DNA from: Hyaloperonospora brassicae
Taxonomy: Eukaryota > Oomycota > Peronosporomycetes > Peronosporales > Peronosporaceae
Length of the DNA stretch: 64,000 nt
NCBI GenBank assembly: GCA_947650285.1
Contig: CANTFL010000017.1
Location: 1 to 64,000 of the forward strand
Reading direction: 5' to 3'
In this document: positions 1 through 12,811 of the stretch, one piece after another
How the letters are laid out: every line of letters starts with the position of its first letter
Numbering within the stretch: the stretch's first letter is position 1
Position numbers and translations under genes: made by a program
The notes under the pieces: model-generated
Seen by the model: the letters and a program-made list of their open reading frames with translations, nothing else
Told to the model about the DNA's origin: nothing
Databases searched by the model: none

Positions 1-355
1 AGGGTATTGGTGCCCCGACAGATGTACACGAGGCAAGCGAGGAAGCGTAGGTAGGGTAAAAGCAGAACTGTTATATTAATATAATTAAGTCTCTTAACTA
101 CTGTCTCTTTGGTTGACTTAACTTAATTATACTAATATAACTGAGTGTATGGTGACGTCTCGTCACCACTCATTGCGCGCGTCTTGCGGCGATTGGTGGG
201 TTTATATCATCAAAATGTCAACGAATAAGCAGACTCGAGGTCGACTCTTCAATATCACCGCTTCGGTGATATTGTTTAAAGAATATTCAACATAATATTC
301 TTTATTGTCATTATCTCTCAAAGATAATTTCCATGTAACGGGCTGCCCCGTTACA
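1..355 (-). mobile_element. Gypsy-type LTR, minus strand, cut by window edge
   Basis: Read on the minus strand from 355 leftward, this segment starts TGTAACGGGG and follows the LTRs at 27670-28108 and 34988-35425 block by block: a CCCGTTACATG block, GACAATAAAGAATATTA, the AACAATAT block, the CACCAATCGC / GACGCGCGCAATG block, and two AATTATATTAATATA-like blocks. It is clearly diverged from those LTRs, so it represents another subfamily or an older copy. The 3' end of the LTR lies beyond position 1. No gag or pol sequence follows at its right, so it is either a 5' LTR whose element lies to the left, or a solo LTR. Confidence 0.75.
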
Positions 356-357
356 AT

Positions 358-424
358 AGTAAATCACCAATCGCTGCTAGACGCGTGCAAAAGGTGGTGA
401 GTGAGGATCCTCTTTGAGACATGT
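358..424 (+). repeat. LTR fragment, plus strand
   Basis: The stretch aatcaccaatcgctgctaga and the following cgcgtgcaa..ggtggtga match the middle of the plus-strand LTR at about 27826-27865. Only this ~65-bp piece is recognisable, and it directly abuts the minus-strand LTR that starts at 355, giving a head-to-head LTR junction. Confidence 0.6.
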
Positions 425-1489
425 GGTTGCACATAATGTAAATAAGATGAGGACGATCATCAAAGGGTCATATATATGAAACATATCTATCTTTTTTTCC
501 TTATGGTCGACTCTTGCCTAGATCATTCACCGTCTCTACATGCACGGTGTACGCATAGGTTTGGGAGCGTACACCCTTGTACTGTTTTGGTACTGGGCCA
601 GTGGCTTACCATTTATTTGATATGATGTGTGACCCGCTTCACGAAGAACCACTTGACTCGTTGAGTTGTTGTTGTTCGTTCGTTCAACGACTAAGTGGCT
701 CTTTAATCTAAAAATTTCATCTTGAAAGGAGATCTGGTATCTCCTTTAAACTTGATAGTGTTAGAGATGTAAATGTTATAGGTAAGATACGCAATCACAA
801 TCTACACTCACTTCCTCAACCTATGTATTCGTCCAGAGGTTATTGGCAGGGTATGTGGAAGGCGGGTCGTAACACTGAAGCGATTATGCAGCACGAAGAA
901 TGAAGGACAAGCAGGACCTCAGGAACGGATACGTGACAAGGCAACTTGGAACTCGTGTGCAGCTTCAACACGTCAATATGGAAAGTAGAATTTAGTTATC
1001 CATCAATAGCGCTCTAATTATAACAGATTGCCTCTATACTTTATCTACGCCTGGGTCTATATACTTGATCCTCTGCGAGAATAGAACAAGCTTTCCCTTT
1101 GCTCTTCTCTGAAGACCTAACGGTCGCGCTATCTAAGTTGAATGAAGCGTTGGACTTTGGAGGCTTGATCTTTCTTTCACCGCAATAACCGGACGTGGGA
1201 CTCTCGACGGTTCATCACGACATGAGTCGTACCTTTCAGGCAAGATTCAAGCCCAAATGATGTCGGTTATGCTAACACGCTGTGCATCTTTACCAGACGA
1301 ATTGGCAAAGCCTCGTACGCTCAAACGGAGCATTACTCTTTATTTGGAAAAAGGAGATAGCATCTCCTCTACTTACAAAAGCTAGAGATGAATGTGGAGA
1401 AGCAATCACGAGACTTTACCGCTGAGTTGGGCTTGGCAGCGCATAGATTTACAGCGTCAATTGGGTCCGATAGGGGCTCTGATTGGAGG
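425..1489. other. No gene seen; two small hairpins
   Basis: No convincing reading frame or known element. Two similar hairpins occur: 725-747 (stem AAAGGAGAT / ATCTCCTTT) and 1352-1368 (stem AGGAGAT / ATCTCCT), each followed by ..gctagagatgaatgt or ..gttagagatgtaaatgt, so they are probably two decayed copies of one repeat. Confidence 0.35.
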
Positions 1490-2858
1490 ATGGGGCTAGG
1501 ACGGATAGCTCACGATCGTGTACCCAAAAGTACCAGACCGTGAGATCGTTTGTGGCAAGTGTGGATGAGTGGCGATCGCTCTTTTGAGGAGTCGTGTGGT
1601 AAAGCGACCAGTGAGATTCGCTAGTCGAGAACGGATCGCGCTACACTTATATCCGAATTAGCAAACGGTTGGCGGCGCCTGTCCCACACCTGGTCAAAAC
1701 ACGTCCACTGGACTGTCAGACAGAACTGGATATCAGATGAAAAAGGATGGGACTTGCGACATTGGGATAAAGTATGACGGACGAAGTGTACAAGTCAGAG
1801 AGCCTCGATTACTGTCGATTGGAAGATTACGATGGCGATCATGATTGATCGCGATTCGAGGAGTGTGTAACACACCATAGAATTCGCGATCAGCAAGGCG
1901 ACCGCGGTCACGAAGGCGATCGAGATCATGATCGGCTATCAGGTATGTGATCGCGATTAGGTCGGTGTTGACCACAATAAGCGGTCACGATCGGAGAGAT
2001 GTGTGCCACACCATGTAACCCGCGATCATCAAGGCAATCGCGATCAAGGATGTATTTGTGATGAGGATCAACGATTAGGTGCGTGATCGCGATCAAGCTA
2101 GTGTGGACGACAAGACAAGATATGCAACCAGAAAGGCAACTGCGATCGAAAAGTATATCAAGTGTGTGCAATGCAAGTACAAGGTTGATAACATTTTAAA
2201 AGATCGACACGTGGAATGCAATGCCTACGGTATGAAGATAGGGATAGGGTTGTTGGGTTTGATTGGTTAAAATTAAACAAATTTCAATTTGCTTCTAAGG
2301 ACACGCGTCATCTCTTCCGGTCTGGATTTTTTGGCCACACGACGTCACAGACTACGATAAATCTGCACAAGTGTCTCCCCTGGATTGTTTGGCCAGGTGC
2401 GTTCAAGGACTCTCGACCCCTTTAACTGCGAATGGACGCAGGAAAACCTTTGTGATTGAAGACTCAAGATCGTGGGACGGCTCAAGTGGTTTAAAGCCCT
2501 CGATCAAGGTCTACATTGTGGACAAGGCGATCTGTTACAGATCAGGGTGACTCATATCGAGTACCTTACAAGTATGAAATTGATCACGTGAAGAGTTCCA
2601 CGAGATCACACGAACCCCGATCGCGGTGTAAAGAATTTCGCACCTAGATCGAACCTAGACCCCATCGCAAACACGGTCAAGTTGTCCATAGACACGAGTC
2701 CACCAAAAAGATTACAACACGCCCCACCGTCAGGACACAAGGTGAGAAAGGCTATCAAGAACACGGATTCGGAGTTCACCCCCCTTTCGACGGTCGTCCG
2801 GGAGTCAGTGGAGAGTTGGAAATCGACTCCGCATGAGAGCGATGACAACTCCACCACA
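1490..2858 (+). mobile_element. TGTGG-family element, copy A1 (diverged)
   Basis: The left part (from agctcacgatcgtgtaccca at ~1508) and the right part (gattggttaaaattaaaca at 2261, the ..ggccagg.. palindrome, acacggtcaagtt at ~2670, cacaaggtgag at ~2735, and the terminus ..ctccaccaca at 2858) match copy A3 at 7209-8270 in the same order and orientation. Between them, about 1800-2130 is dense in GATCGCGATC-like motifs, a decayed minisatellite in the slot where other copies carry theirs. It is clearly more diverged from A3 than A2 is. No transposase is encoded. The left end is uncertain. Confidence 0.6.
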
Positions 2859-3547
2859 TTATCTCTAAACTTTCAACTGGCGCCCGGACTACAAGCAAAC
2901 GGAGGGGCTTGTCAGATTTCATTCTGTAACTTTTGCTCACCTTGTGTACCCGTCGGCTGGGCGGGTTGCACCTTTCCAGGTGGACTCGAATCGATACCGA
3001 ACTTGACCGTGTTTGGGATTGGACTATCGCGTGGAAACCTTCACATGATTGCTGTTGTACTTGTAAGGTGCTTGATATGAGTCACCTTGATCTCCACGAG
3101 TTTGCCTTGTCCAAAGTAGATACTTGATTCGCGAGCCTTCTAACTACTTGAGCAGTCTCGCGATCTTGCACCCTTCGTCTTTACTTGTTTGCTGTGTTCA
3201 ATCGCATTTGAGGTTTTGCTTGAGGGTCCTCGATCCCTGGCCAAACAATCCAGGGATATTACTTGATTAAAGTATGTAACTTTTCCTGACGTCGGGTGGC
3301 CAATGATCCGACCCGGAAGAGAAGTCGACACGTGTACTTGGAAGCAATTTGAACTCTGTTTAATGTTAACCAATCAATCTCAAAAGCTAACACATCTACA
3401 GTCCTATCTGTATCGCGAGCTTCCGGGGCCACGCGCCTCCTCTCCAGAAGATCGTCTCCTTGTACCTATGTGGCGTACACCAATTGCGCTCTCTCTGGAA
3501 CCTTGGCGTGGTCCACGACTTACACGCATCTGACTCCAGGATCTAGC

Positions 3548-3650
3548 GATCTTTAAATGATCTCGCGATCTCTAGTTCGGATCGCGATCTCTAGTTTGAA
3601 GCGCGATCTCTAGTTCGGAGCGCGATCTCTGGTTGGAATCGAGGTCTCTG
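3548..3650. repeat. 19-bp minisatellite in left arm
   Basis: About four tandem units of gatctctagttcggatcgc (19 bp) with substitutions. The same array in the opposite arm (about 7400-7548) has roughly three extra units, which accounts for the 61-bp length difference between the arms. Confidence 0.7.
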
Positions 3651-3933
3651 TTGAGATTAGACTAAGATTAAGTAATCGTCATTAGAGTGACCCACATATC
3701 CCATCCTTGTCACCAACGATCTCGCGATCTAGTACGTTTGGGTACACGATCGTGAGCTACCCGTCTCAACTCGTACTCTCCAATCAGATACCTTTTCGGA
3801 TATAACTGACACTGGCGATCTTTGAGCTCCCGAGCCCAACTAAACGGTAGAGTGTCGTAAACACTTTACCTTACTCGTCTTCAGCATCGATGGGCGACAA
3901 AATCTGTCGCTATAGCTGTGCATCCTCGGCATC

Positions 3934-6190
3934 TTGACGGTAGTACGATTCTATTGTCATATTTGGATTCTCACCATGACGGGTCGTGCCTCAGCCGATC
4001 CCACCAATCGATCGAACAAGATACCGAGCGTCCCCGGATTTCATCCAGATACACCCACGGCGGATGTCGTCGCCCCGGTTACCTGTAGCGCTTTATGTAT
4101 GTATACTTCCATGCTGGTGCTGGGGGATTTTGACCAATTAGTGATCAATCACCGCCCTAGTCACCTGGAATGACGCGGTCGATAAGAATCCTAGTTCGAT
4201 CCCTACCGCGGGTTCGTCTCCGATCTCCGTTCCGGATAATTTCGTGACCAACAACGACATCCTGAGTTCTCATTCGAGAAATTATGTTCTGCTACCCAGC
4301 GTCTGCGTGGGATTGTTGTCGACGGTCGACCGTGCTTTGTTGAAAGAAATAATAGAATATCTTTTCCTTCAAATGGATCATCAACAATAGATCATGGACC
4401 GCTACGGAGAAATGGAAACCGCCATAGCGCGGTAGATCGCTTGCGACCTCCATCGAGAAGAGGGATTTCTGGAGCTTCGCTCCTCCGCATCTCCGTACGT
4501 CAAATATGTTTAAGGCAAGTATGATCACCTTCGCGCGCGATTTGACGATGATTCTCAGCGGTCGATGACGGTTCGCGAAACATGGCTAAATTCCAAGCCA
4601 ATCGCTTAAGTCAGTACTCTGAAATCGGAGATCAGACTTACGAGATCATGTACTGATAAAAGTTCTGAAGGCCATTGGAGCGCGTCATGTCGCGCAAGAG
4701 AAACACGACGGTGAGATCGACAGAATGTTTAAAAATGGCAGGAGATCGCTTGGTCGCCAAGCGAGATGTGCTTTCGGATCGTCTCGCCCGAGTACGGGAC
4801 AAGAGGTCTCGATACAAGAAAGCGTACACCCACTCCCACGACAAGCTTCGTCACAGTTTTGAACGCATAGTTGAACTTCATGTTAAATTGCGTCGAGAAA
4901 GGGCAAACGTTGCTGACCAATAGTAGAGGCGTAAAAGGTTGCACCGCTTTTTGCTGAATCCCGACTCCTTTTTCACTTAGATGCGTTTCGAGAGATTCGA
5001 CCAGACTGCCGATCGGGACCGCGCTATTTAATATCATCTCACGTTGCGATATTGTATGGCGTCGTTGGTGACCGGAGCTCTGTACCGATCTCGACCACAG
5101 TGGCGTTGACCAGCTCTCTCACGGGGTATATTTTGCATCCCAAATCCTCAGATTCCGATTTGCCGATACGTAATCGTCTGCTCAAACTCGTGCCATTACA
5201 TAAATATCCCATTTCAAAGAGTGTCACCCGAAATTTGATCTCTGCCCCCCGATCCAAACCGGTAAGTGAATCTGGGAGATCGAGTGATCCCAAGATCCGT
5301 TACGATCTCGCGACTGCTCAGCCTATCAGCAAGCCTGGCACGCCCAGACTACGCCATTCTGCTTCACCTGCTTCTGAGGACGAGGAATTCGCCGAGTGTG
5401 AAGATGCGACCGATGCAGCGTTATCTGGATAGCGACTTCCTCTCGTATCGAATCATCCGGTGCCCAATCTCAGCGCTCGGCCGGATCGTCCACCTCTTCG
5501 ATCACCGTGGATTCCTCTGGCCAATCAGCAACGGCTACGACATCTCGCTTGGAACCATCAGGCGAGGCTTGAAGTGATTCCTAAAGAACAATAAGCTTCA
5601 CCGACAGCCCGACTCCATCCGTCAACCGTTGTGTCCCCGTCAGACTACGGAGATCTATCTTGCTTCAAGAGCGATCGGGATGAGTGGTTCCCGGGGTACA
5701 GAGATCTTGTGACCCGATCTTCCGCTCAAGTCGCGCCTTGGTCGGCACGGAGGATCAGCTGGACCAGCATTGCTAAGATGAACGTCGATTTACTCTTTCG
5801 GCACTTCGCCAAACCGAAACAGTATCCGTTTTTGGCGTTAAAGGTAACTAATAATCCACCCGTTGTAGCTGCTTGGGCTCCCAGAGTGGTGTCTATGGCT
5901 AAAATTATTGCGTTGTATGCCTCGGAACCCTGTTAGAGTGCCCTTTCACAAATCGTGCCAATCTCTTTCCGTCGCACAAGGAGGTTCGACAAACTCGCCA
6001 TCTCGTATCAAGAGTACGAAGATTGGAGTCGGAACCCCTTACAGGAATCGACACATGTGATCTTCATCTCCCGCGAGCAGCGACTTAGTGACTCTAGATG
6101 TCCGAATTCTATAAGCAGAAGAAACAGAGGCGATCGCGATCTGGAACTTGGTGGAAGGCTATTCTTTGGTTCGTCCTCGCGGGAATGATC
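3934..6190 (+). pseudogene. Broken coding-like interior of the palindromic element, function unknown
   Basis: Open stretches follow one another on the plus strand but are separated by stops and frameshifts: 3976-4173; about 4220-4660 with several in-frame stops; 4675-4923, rich in Arg/Lys/Glu/Asp with a coiled-coil-like look (..RLARVRDKRSRYKK..); 5052-5432, basic then strongly acidic at its end (SEDEEFAECEDA); a Ser/Thr-rich stretch in a second frame at 5433-5570 (SSTSSITVDSSGQS); and 5631-5936. The progression from coiled coil to acidic and then Ser-rich sequence suggests a once continuous non-enzymatic protein, perhaps a gag-like protein or a captured host fragment. I recognise no transposase DDE motif, reverse transcriptase or zinc knuckle. 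Whether it belongs to the element or was captured between its arms cannot be told from one copy. Confidence 0.3.
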
Positions 6191-7208
6191 ACGGGCCATT
6201 GAGATGTAAAACTCTTGCTGAATCCCTTCCTTCTGCATACCTCATCGTTGATGGAAGTTCAACCATGGTACCCAGGTTTTAAATGCTGAGAGTGAAAAAT
6301 CCCCGATACGTCGACCGCTCTATTTCAGCTAGCGACTAATAAGACGTGGAGGTCCCAGTATGGCTCTACATCTGTGGAACACCCCGGATCGACGATCTCG
6401 AGGGTTTCCGGAAAGTTCAGACCCGCGAAATAGCTAGGTCGGTTCACATAGCTTCATAATATGATAAAAACTCTTTCCGATCTCTCATCTTATATTCTTG
6501 TTGGGGATAGCTTCATTTTTTATTTGTTTCGTCTTCCTAGCTGCAATCGGATCTTCGCTATCTACCACTTCTGTTACATATATCTCATCCACCTTCTCAT
6601 ACAACCTCCTTGTACGTCAATTGTCACCGCATGTTCCGTTAGCAGTCAATCTCTACCTCGTGAGATTGCGTCACTCCAAAACAATGTCGACTCACCCGAT
6701 CCCGATCAAATTTATACAGCAACGCTCCGCAGTTCAGATCGGATTCGTTGATCTATGTCATATCTCTGTATTTCTTTCACCGCACCAGGTCCTGTTTATG
6801 TTCCGAACATAGCGGTTCTTACGCCGAGATTGCACATCCAAAATCTTCCACTTCGGTTTCATCCGCCTTCAACTCTATCCCATAACTATTATCCGAAAGG
6901 ATCGAGTCATCGACAACAAAGTGATCTGCACTATCAATCACTAACTTACTATCCGGCCGACCCTATTATTTCACCAATCGTTTAAACTTGGAAACGCGCA
7001 CGACCGGAAACAACCTTAATGGCGTTCCTGCATTCTCTAAAGAAACCGCATAGTCTCCACATAGCTAATCCACTCGAAACGGCCCATATTACTTAAGTGT
7101 GAGAGCTTGCAGCATATCCCTCTTATACTCGATCCAAATAGAGCCACACTTGCATTCCTCACTCTATTTGGGTAAAGTGACCACGAAACTCTAAGGTTGA
7201 GTTGGGAT
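6191..7208. other. AT-rich interior of the palindromic element; no gene seen
   Basis: Only short, unrecognised open stretches (up to about 104 codons near 6498-6812). No repeat or element boundary was seen until the right arm begins at 7209. Confidence 0.4.
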
Positions 7209-8270
7209 CGGGAGCTCAAAGATCGCCAGTGTCAGTTATATCCGAAAAGGTATCTGATTGGAGAGTACGAGTTGAGACGGGTAGCTCACGATCGTGTACC
7301 CAAACGTACTAGATCGCGAGATCGTTGGTGACAAGGATGGGATATGTGGGTCACTCCAATGACGATTACTTAATCTTAGTCTAATCTCAACAGAGACCTC
7401 GAATCCAACCAGAGATTGCAATCCCGACCAGAGATCGCTAGATCCTGAAGTCCGCGATACCAACCAGAGATCGCGCTCCGAACTAGAGATCGCGCTTCAA
7501 ACTAGAGATCGCGATCCGAACTAGAGATCGCGAGATCATTTAAAGATCGCTAGATCCTGGAGTCAGATGCGTGTAAGTCGTGGACCACGCCAAGGTTCCA
7601 GAGAGAGCGCAATTGGTGTACGCCACATAGGTACAAGGAGACGATCTTCTGGAGAGGAGGCGCGTGGCCCCGGAAGCTCGCGATACAGATAGGACTGTAG
7701 ATGTGTTAGCTTTTGAGATTGATTGGTTAACATTAAACAGAGTTCAAATTGCTTCCAAGTACACGTGTCGACTTCTCTTCCGGGTCGGATCATTGGCCAC
7801 CCGACGTCAGGAAAAGTTACATACTTTAATCAAGTAATATCCCTGGATTGTTTGGCCAGGGATCGAGGACCCTCAAGCAAAACCTCAAATGCGATTGAAC
7901 ACAGCAAACAAGTAAAGACGAAGGGTGCAAGATCGCGAGACTGCTCAAGTAGTTAGAAGGCTCGCGAATCAAGTATCTACTTTGGACAAGGCAAACTCGT
8001 GGAGATCAAGGTGACTCATATCAAGCACCTTACAAGTACAACAGCAATCATGTGAAGGTTTCCACGCGATAGTCCAATCCCAAACACGGTCAAGTTCGGT
8101 ATCGATTTGAGTCCACCTGAAAAAAGGTGCAACCCACCCTGCCGACGGGTACACAAGGTGAGCAAAAGTTACAGAAGGATATCTGACAAGCCCCTCCGTT
8201 TGCTTGTAGTCCGAGCGCCAGTGGAGAGTTGGGAACGACTTATTAAAACAGCGGTCGCGACTCCACCACA

Positions 8271-9879
8271 TGAATATGTTGTTTTTATGATGTCTTTAAA
8301 GCATCATCTTGTACAGTTGTATTTTTTGCGTCTTATATAAGATTGAAAGAAAAAGCACTTAGTTCGGCCCGGGTTGTATTCCCCCCATAATTCTCGCTTA
8401 AGTTACAGGTTTCGTGCTATACGCGCCGCCCAACTAGGCCAACTGCCTACATTTTGCTTCTTGTCTACAGACCAGGGCAAAGTATGATAATTGAAGTACG
8501 TCAAATGGTTCTAACACTCATTGCTGCGTTGCAGTCTTAAAAACTATCTAAAGGTGGTATATATGACTGTATTTATAGTAGTTAATAAACAGTGACTTCG
8601 TTAGAACCTAATTTCTGCGCATTTAGTCCAATATCATGAATAGTAGGTGCATATAGTAGCGAACATGACTGCAAATTTATGTCAGCAAATTATGCATATA
8701 ATCAATTATAGCCCAAATATTACCCGAGCAAGCTTCCTGAATACATCGGTGTATAAGGAGCAGTAACACATGGACTTAGCAATGCTGCAAATGAAGCCGA
8801 AGTTATACTTTCTGAGCAACAACGTAAGTTTGTATATCATATTCGTGTTCTAGCACTATGCACCTATACATAGTCTGTCCGTTGCACACACAAGTTTTGT
8901 GTTGTAAATCTCATATCCAGAAGATGAATGACTTGTGGCGAAAACATGGAACATAGAAGCCTAGCAACGTTACGGGCTTTGCACCCCCTTTATACGATTT
9001 TAATTGATTTCGAAGCATCAGGCAACAATGTTTGACCTTTTTTTAAAACGGAGTCATCTGAGACAATGATATCGATACTGTCATCGTTCGTATGACAACA
9101 GATGCACGTGTCACTGTGCAAATACGCTTTGATGGACCCAGGCGTATTTGTTCGGCCTTGTATGGCGTATAACGCCGCTTAAGCGTTACTTAGACAAGAG
9201 TAATGATCTTATCCTGGTTAGGGAGTGGCATCACTGAAACGCTACGAGACATGAATTGATTGGAGGTAAATTACCTCAGACCCAACGCGCGCGGTACCTC
9301 GTATAACCTTGGAGAACCATAAATTCACCACTTTACGAAAAAAAGCGCTATTGGCGCCAGCCACTGTCAACTTAGTGTGCTGGATGATAGATTGTAAACG
9401 TTAATTGATCCAAATATGCAAATGTTGTAAGTTTCGAGCATAGCTCACCGACTAATAGTTTATGTCACGAAATTACATTGAGAGGGGTTCATTGTGATAA
9501 CAAATCGCTAAGAGATACGCAGATATCGCCTAACGCCGAGTCATCTTGAGCACATCTTGAATTATGTATGTGGAATGGCATGTAAAATTACTAAATGATG
9601 TTGGCTGCTGTAATTAAGTTGCAATTACAAGTTTCTTGTGACTCAACTCTCTACTGGGCGCCCCAACAAATGAATATAGGAGGGAATTCTCCGTTCTCGT
9701 GATTGTTTTAATCATTTACTTGACTACCTGTCGGTAGAGAGACCTGCACGATCCCAGCTGGGCTTGCGTCTAGGAAATACTTGACCATGTATGTGATGGA
9801 AATAGAGGCAATTTTAATGAAGTCTTCTCACGATCACGAGTAAACGTTATGAGTGTTCGATAGGAAGCACCCCTATCTC
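8271..9879. other. No feature seen
   Basis: AT-rich sequence with no open frame of note, no recognisable element protein and no repeat shared with the rest of the window. Confidence 0.4.
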
Positions 9880-10720
9880 TACGATATTGACTTGTCCAAC
9901 ACGTAGCTACTTGCTCCGCTTGATCCGCTTGACCTAATGACCACCTATCCGTCTCGTGATCTTGTACCTTGTACTTTGATATGCTGCTGATTCCGACCGC
10001 AGTTGGTTACTTGTCTTAATTTTTTTTAATCCTGGGCCAAACAATCGGGGGATTTTACTTAATTATAGTAGGTGAGATTTCTGGACGCAAGGTGGAAAGT
10101 TAACGGACCCTGAAGAGAAGTAGACACGTAAACTTAGGATCAAATTGAACTCTGATTAATGCTACACGATAAAACAAAATTAGAGCCTATACCTGTGCAC
10201 ATTCTGCAGTTTTGCGACATCGGTCACCAGTCGTTCTTTTCCATACGACGTCTATTATATATGTTAACGATCTTTTGACATTAGGGATCAATTGATCATT
10301 TTCGACACTTGTAATCGATTGAACCCGTTCGACCTTTGTGATCGACTGATCGCGGTTAACACGTGTGATCGACACTTGTTATCGAACGATTGTAATCGAC
10401 ATTTGTGAATGACCGATCGTGGTCAATACTTGATATCGACACCTATGAATGGTTCGTATCTTCGACGCTTCTTTACGGCACTTTTGTTCGACACAGGTGA
10501 TCGATGCCTCGTCATCGACACTGGTTTTCGACAATTGTGATCGACCGATCGTGATCGTTGCTTGTGACCGATCGATAGTGGTCGACACTTGTGATCGATA
10601 ATTGCGATTTATCGATCTTAATCGACAATTGTTATACTGACTATATCCTACACTTCTTATTGACTGATCTTAACCGACACGAGTGATCGATTGATCGTGA
10701 TCAATCAATAGTGAATGATC
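9880..10720 (-). mobile_element. TGTGG-family fragment, copy A4 (minus strand, decayed)
   Basis: On the plus strand this reads in the same order as left arm A2: ctcgtgatcttg..(~9954), the gggccaaacaatcgggg block at ~10033 (A2: ggccaaacaatccaggg), acttaattatagtagg, gaagagaagtagacacgta at ~10113, and caaattgaactctgattaatg at ~10141. The outer end of the family is not recognisable. Its 5' side is occupied by the degenerate minisatellite at 10260-10720. Confidence 0.6.
10260..10720. repeat. Degenerate ~27-bp minisatellite
   Basis: Repeats of the type ..tcgacacttgtgatcgac.. recur through the segment. On the minus strand the translation near 10270-10375 shows a nine-residue period (QSITKVERV, QSITSVEND), equivalent to 27 bp. 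Copies are much diverged towards 10720. It sits in the same slot, upstream of the conserved ATTAAACAG block, where other TGTGG-family copies carry 15-bp or 19-bp arrays. Confidence 0.55.
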
Positions 10721-12019
10721 AATATATTACATGCTTTTTATCAGCCATTTCTAATCTTCTTTTCCATATTTCTTTCTTTATGAGCTGTCTTCATCCATAT
10801 AATTGCATTGACTTAACATAATCAACAGCGAGACATCGGATGTCAATCGATACATACTCTCTCGTATATAGCAAGTCAAGTTTTTAGAAACATTTACACA
10901 CCATGGTACCGACTTCTACGAGGTGTAAGGTCTAATCCAAGATACAAAAACGTCGCCAACCGTCGAACATGTGACACCATTGTCTTTCATCACACAATAG
11001 TAACATTAATTTATAATATACACTTGTCAATGGGATGACTGGTCATGTTAATGGTAATGTGAGACTATAGGCGGTTATATCGATCGATGCGCTATATTGC
11101 CATGGGAAATGTCTGATACGGAAATTAGTCAGGCCATAAAGGCAGGAGACGTAATCGATCAAGCATCAGTAATCCTGCAATTGAGTTCAACTCATCCTGA
11201 CTCATGGACTTGTCGTTCTTTGAGGACTTGTAATTTACCAATATTCGCGTAGTGGATCTGTGATCCTTAATGAACCTACATATTCGTGTTATCCTGTATT
11301 CATTGAAAAATTAGGCATGTCATGGCATGTCACAACAACCGTCCGTTCTACCTCCATTTGGAGGTGCTCGTTATGAAGCTGAAATGGTGATAACAATTAT
11401 ACTCTGCGCTCCACGGCAATGTCATTTACGAAAGGGAAAGTGTGACATCACCAAAAAATTATTTTGTGCAAATCATGAGGAGGGAATTATGTGTGAGAAT
11501 AAGCTATCTTATTCCATTTTAATATGCTGTTTCAGAAAGCAAAATGAAAAAAAACACATTGTACATGGTAATAGTAAGCTAAACGCAGCCACCATTTTGG
11601 CTCAATATTTATGTCTTAGAAGTGTGTAAATTGCAATGAGTGAATGTTGCATGTTCAAGAGCACTCGACTAGTTTGATGGTCATTACCATATCTAATGTT
11701 ATTCACTAATATTACGACGACAACGGTCAGACGTCTGATCAATATTCTCCAGTAATGGTAATGATGTATCTAGATTTGTCTATCGCTTCATCTACATAAA
11801 CTTGTCTCGTGACGCAACGGGCCAGACCACATCAACGCTATGTACAGGCATATTTCAATGATAAGTTTTTCCATAGTCGTTCAGAATGTGCTCGATACGA
11901 TATGGAAGCACATATATTTAGCAAAGATCTGTGCTTGAGTGCATGCGCAAAATATGATAAGTACTGATGCCTCCAAATGCGTCTTTGATTATGCTGTTAT
12001 TCCCTATGATACAGTCATT
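10721..12019. other. No feature seen
   Basis: AT-rich. One unrecognised 100-codon open stretch on the plus strand (11327-11629) has no family resemblance and no supporting signal. Confidence 0.35.
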
Positions 12020-12566
12020 TAGAAAAGATCTCGCTCGAGCGGATCCTGTCGAAATCAAGGTCATTGTTGGCTGGCCGATTTCGAAGAAAAGATCACTTGC
12101 GTAAGAGGCTTGGGCATTGTATATATTTGCACAGGTATTTTGCGAATGAAGCAGACATGCCTCGTTTACTATATAATCGCTTTACCAAGAGGAGATGAGA
12201 ATACTGAATAGCACAAAGAACGATACTTTTATAGCGACGTAAGAGATTCCTTCAGCCCTTATTATAGCTCAGCCAGAATCATTGAGGTCATTTAGTGTCT
12301 TCTGTGACGCTTCTAACTCTTCCATTGGCTATCTTAAGCTAGGAGTTGAAAATGATGATCATGAGCATGTTGTCTCGTGTAAACGTTGCCAGCTTAGACT
12401 GCGAAGGTGAGGTTTTAGTTCATGACAACGACTTACTTGCGATAAATCATGCCAATCGCAAAATAATATTCATCTGCCTGTCTGCAACACTTCTGCAATT
12501 TAAAACCGATCATGAATTTCTTCGAACTGCGACTCAATCAGTACATCTCTACCGCACGATAATTGG
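12020..12566 (+). pseudogene. Decayed Ty3/gypsy pol fragment (end of RT to RNase H)
   Basis: Conceptual translation follows copy 1 pol at about 31040-31560 through frameshifts. First comes the RT thumb/connection (..LRKRLGHCIYLHRYF.., compare LRKFLGLAAYLQKYS in copy 1). RNase H follows with the first catalytic Asp in VFCDASNSSIG, then VLVHDNDLLAINHA (the catalytic Glu position is Asp here) and KTDHEFLRTA. Frames change several times and there are stops, so it cannot be expressed. It runs without a break into TGTGG-family copy B1, which interrupts RNase H. No matching integrase was found on the other side of B1. Confidence 0.7.
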
Positions 12567-12811
12567 TGTGGATAAGCGCGAAGGAAGAATGACGAAAGTT
12601 TGGATCACGCGATCCACCTAAAGTGCGAAATTAGTTTGATTGGTGGAGCACGTACGGAGATGGGCCTGTTGGGACGAGAAAGGTGACCTTAACGAATGAT
12701 TATAGGGAAACGATTGTCCAAGTCGCGCAGGTTGATCCACCTTCTATCCTGGATACCGCTGGGTGGTGTAGATCACATAATGGGTAAAGAACACATAATT
12801 AGTGTGGATCA

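Larger units (their letters stand above)
2863..8270. mobile_element. Large palindromic (foldback) TGTGG-family element, arms A2 and A3
   Basis: The left arm at 2863-3835 is the reverse complement of the right arm at 7209-8236. Over most of the arm, position x pairs with 11096 minus x. Frames of 76 and 77 codons in the two arms (3303-3533 with 7563-7793; 3140-3373 with 7723-7956) translate identically, so the arms are almost identical. The right arm carries a 61-bp expansion of a ~19-bp minisatellite near 7400-7460. The right end reads ..gactccaccaca (8270); the left end has lost roughly its last 35-40 bp, where it abuts the end of copy A1. The ~3.4-kb interior (3836-7208) has coding-like but broken frames and no recognisable transposase. 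The arrangement fits either one foldback transposon or two family copies fixed head to head. Confidence 0.65.
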
